From: Lachnospiraceae bacterium
Lineage (GTDB): Bacteria; Bacillota; Clostridia; Lachnospirales; Lachnospiraceae
Direction: 5' to 3'
DNA length: 6,389 bases
Assembly: GCA_017404585.1 (NCBI GenBank)
Contig: JAFRCB010000155.1
Location: forward strand, 1 to 6,389
Part shown: in pieces, positions 5,600 to 6,389 of the stretch
Numbering within the stretch: the first letter of the stretch is position 1
Layout: each line of letters opens with the position of its first letter
Position numbers and translations under genes: made by a program
The notes under the pieces: generated by a model
Databases searched by the model: none
Seen by the model: the letters and a program-made list of their open reading frames with translations, nothing else
Told to the model about the DNA's origin: nothing

Positions 5600-5686
5600 G
5601 TATTTTGAGATAGAATCAGTAAAAATGACTGGTTTTATTCGTATCTCAATAGTAAAATTAAAAAGATAGTTCGTATTTTGAGATAC
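5600..5686. promoter_or_regulatory. Three copies of a GTATTTTGAGATAC-type motif upstream of hypA
   Basis: Copy 1 GTATTTTGAGATA at 5600-5612, copy 2 inverted GTATCTCAATA at 5641-5651, copy 3 GTATTTTGAGATAC at 5673-5686. Copies 1 and 2 form an inverted repeat continuing into GAAT/ATTC, and copies 2 and 3 another (GTATCTCA/TGAGATAC, 30 nt apart). The copies have the look of operator sites for a dimeric regulator of the hypA side, but the regulator is not identified and no good plus-strand sigma-A promoter is seen between them. The best -10-like sequence is TAAAAT at 5653-5658, with a poor -35. Confidence 0.4.
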
Positions 5687-5880
5687 AGAGTTATCCCGGA
5701 GGAAACGATAATTTCCTGCGATTGGCCTGGATCGATTCAGACGGGATGCTCTTGCAGTTCGTTATCGGCAGCAAAATATCATCTTCGTATGCAGCCGTCT
5801 GAACGGGGCAATATTGAATATGCATCAATGGAAGATGCTTATGCCGCCTCCAAAGATTTTGTAGAGAGGTTTTTTGAGAT
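5662..5880 (+). pseudogene. Possible frame-broken remnant of a small protein gene
   Basis: After a stop at 5659-5661, frame 1 reads 46 protein-like residues to TGA 5800, including GNDNFLRLAWIDSDGMLLQF. Frame 2 then carries a protein-like stretch, NIEYASMEDAYAASKDFVER, running up to the hypA start. Neither part has a usual start codon at a proper distance from the only ribosome-binding-like site (GGAGG, 5698-5702). A single-base shift near 5770-5800 would join them. I do not recognise the product. It could also be chance open sequence in a 5' leader. Low confidence. Confidence 0.2.
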
Positions 5881-6225
5881 ATGCATGAGATGGGTATCAT
5901 CCTTCATCTTGCGAAAACGCTTGATCAGGTCGCCGAGGAGAACCACCTTTCGAAGATCGGTTCTGTAACCATTGAAATCGGCGAGGTATCAGGGATCGTG
6001 ACCGAGCTTTTCGAAGATGCGTGGAATTACTTTTCGAAAAAGCACTCAGTCCTCACCGGCTCCGAGCTCAGGATCGAGACGATTCCCGCTGTCACTCACT
6101 GCGAGGGATGCGGGCAGAATTACGAGACTGTCACGTACGGGCGGATCTGTCCGTTCTGCGGCAGCGGGGAGACGTGGTTGGTTCGCGGAAATGAATGTAT
6201 TATCAAGGAAATAGAAGCCGAGTAG
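5881..6225 (+). CDS. hypA: Hydrogenase/urease nickel metallochaperone HypA
   Basis: Small cytoplasmic nickel-insertion protein, 114 aa, the normal length for HypA (about 113-118). It starts with MHEMGI, where the N-terminal Met-His-Glu is the family's nickel site, so ATG 5881 is the right start. The zinc site is complete: C74xxC77 and C90xxC93, with 12 residues between the pairs. The core motif IGEVSGIVTELFEDAW (33-48) is typical. AGAGAGG (5863-5869) lies 11 nt before the start, a slightly long gap. HypA normally works with HypB to deliver nickel to [NiFe] hydrogenase; no hydrogenase or hypB is in the window. The gene is followed after 60 nt by an amidohydrolase on the same strand, with no terminator between, so they are probably one operon. 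Confidence 0.93.
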   Translation: MHEMGIILHLAKTLDQVAEENHLSKIGSVTIEIGEVSGIVTELFEDAWNYFSKKHSVLTGSELRIETIPAVTHCEGCGQNYETVTYGRICPFCGSGETWLVRGNECIIKEIEAE

Positions 6226-6270
6226 CTAAGGGCATGAGCGAAGCGAGGCTTAAAAACTGTGAGTAGCGCA

Positions 6271-6277
6271 AAGGAGG
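6271..6277 (+). promoter_or_regulatory. Ribosome binding site of the amidohydrolase gene
   Basis: A perfect AAGGAGG lies 8 nt before ATG 6286. It makes this start convincing even though only 34 codons are visible. Confidence 0.85.
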
Positions 6278-6285
6278 AGAGCTGT

Positions 6286-6389
6286 ATGGCAACTCTGCTG
6301 GTCAAAAATATCGGATATCTGATCACATGCGATGATGATGATCGAATATTGGAAAATGTAAATGTGTTTGTTCGTGACGGGGTCATTAA
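6286..6389 (+). CDS. Amidohydrolase family protein, N-terminus only (3' partial)
   Basis: 34 codons are visible and run off the end of the window. The sequence MATLLVKNIGYLITCDDDDR, continuing ILENVNVFVRDGVI, is the opening beta-strand block of cytosine deaminase-like metal-dependent amidohydrolases such as 8-oxoguanine deaminase, hydroxyatrazine hydrolase-like enzymes and SsnA. These act in the cytoplasm on purines, pyrimidines or related rings. The metal-binding HxH, His and Asp residues come later and are outside the window, so the substrate and even activity cannot be judged. Downstream of hypA in the same direction with its own strong ribosome binding site. The family call is fairly sure; the subfamily is a guess. 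Confidence 0.75.
   Translation, partial: MATLLVKNIGYLITCDDDDRILENVNVFVRDGVI

Noticed and set aside
5600..5651. Invertible (phase-variable) promoter flanked by inverted repeats
   Set aside because: The segment between copies 1 and 2 of the motif is only about 28 bp, too short for known invertible promoters, and no recombinase gene is in the window.
5678..5968. 96-aa open frame with a TTG start overlapping hypA
   Set aside because: The TTG lies inside the GTATTTTGAGATAC motif with no ribosome binding site before it, and the last 29 codons are an out-of-frame reading of hypA. Only the middle part looks protein-like, so I treated it as part of a possible remnant.
6234..6266. Ten-residue leader ORF between hypA and the amidohydrolase
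   Set aside because: The purine run before its ATG is only 1-2 nt away, too close to serve as a ribosome binding site, and nothing links it to regulation. The GAGCGAAGCGAG sequence in it is an imperfect short palindrome without further support.

Overview
The window looks like a piece of chromosome from an anaerobic Firmicute, most likely a member of the Clostridia (Lachnospiraceae-like). This rests on four things: strong AGGAGG-type ribosome binding sites, tightly packed operons, an oligopeptide transporter of the Gram-positive Ami/Opp type, and a HypA plus amidohydrolase pair of the kind found in strict anaerobes. The taxonomic call is inference; there is no rRNA or other marker gene here.

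Region 1 (1-4263, + strand) is the membrane and motor part of a peptide ABC importer: oppB (start lies before the window), oppC, oppD and oppF. They are butted together or overlapping (0 nt, 11 nt, then an 11-nt overlap), so they are clearly one transcript. OppB and OppC form the membrane channel, and OppD and OppF are the paired ATPases. The extracellular substrate-binding protein that sets specificity is not in the window. Lengths and C-terminal sequences fit the streptococcal AmiCDEF branch better than the E. coli OppBCDF branch.

Region 2 (4264-4972, no confident gene) starts with a terminator hairpin after oppF. It is followed by three in-register tandem copies of a 108-bp repeat (4345 to about 4668), about 83% identical between the first two copies. 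The repeats stay open in one frame and would encode a tryptophan-rich 36-residue repeat peptide. The third copy is degenerate and contains a near-consensus sigma-A promoter (4632-4659) with no gene after it. A possible small RNA could run from there to a hairpin at 4900-4916. The right end holds two hairpins belonging to the minus-strand gene that follows.

Region 3 (4973-5552, - strand) is one small membrane protein gene (121 aa, DUF3899-like) with a TTG start. It has a leader of about 130 nt with two mutually exclusive helices, and an extended -10 promoter embedded in nested inverted repeats.

Region 4 (5553-6389, + strand) holds three copies of a GTATTTTGAGATAC-type motif, a frame-broken protein-like stretch, hypA (nickel metallochaperone) and the first 34 codons of an amidohydrolase of the cytosine deaminase/8-oxoguanine deaminase/SsnA kind. 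The hypA and amidohydrolase genes are probably co-transcribed. Regions 1 and 3 converge on region 2. The minus-strand gene and hypA are divergent and share the regulatory region 5339-5880.
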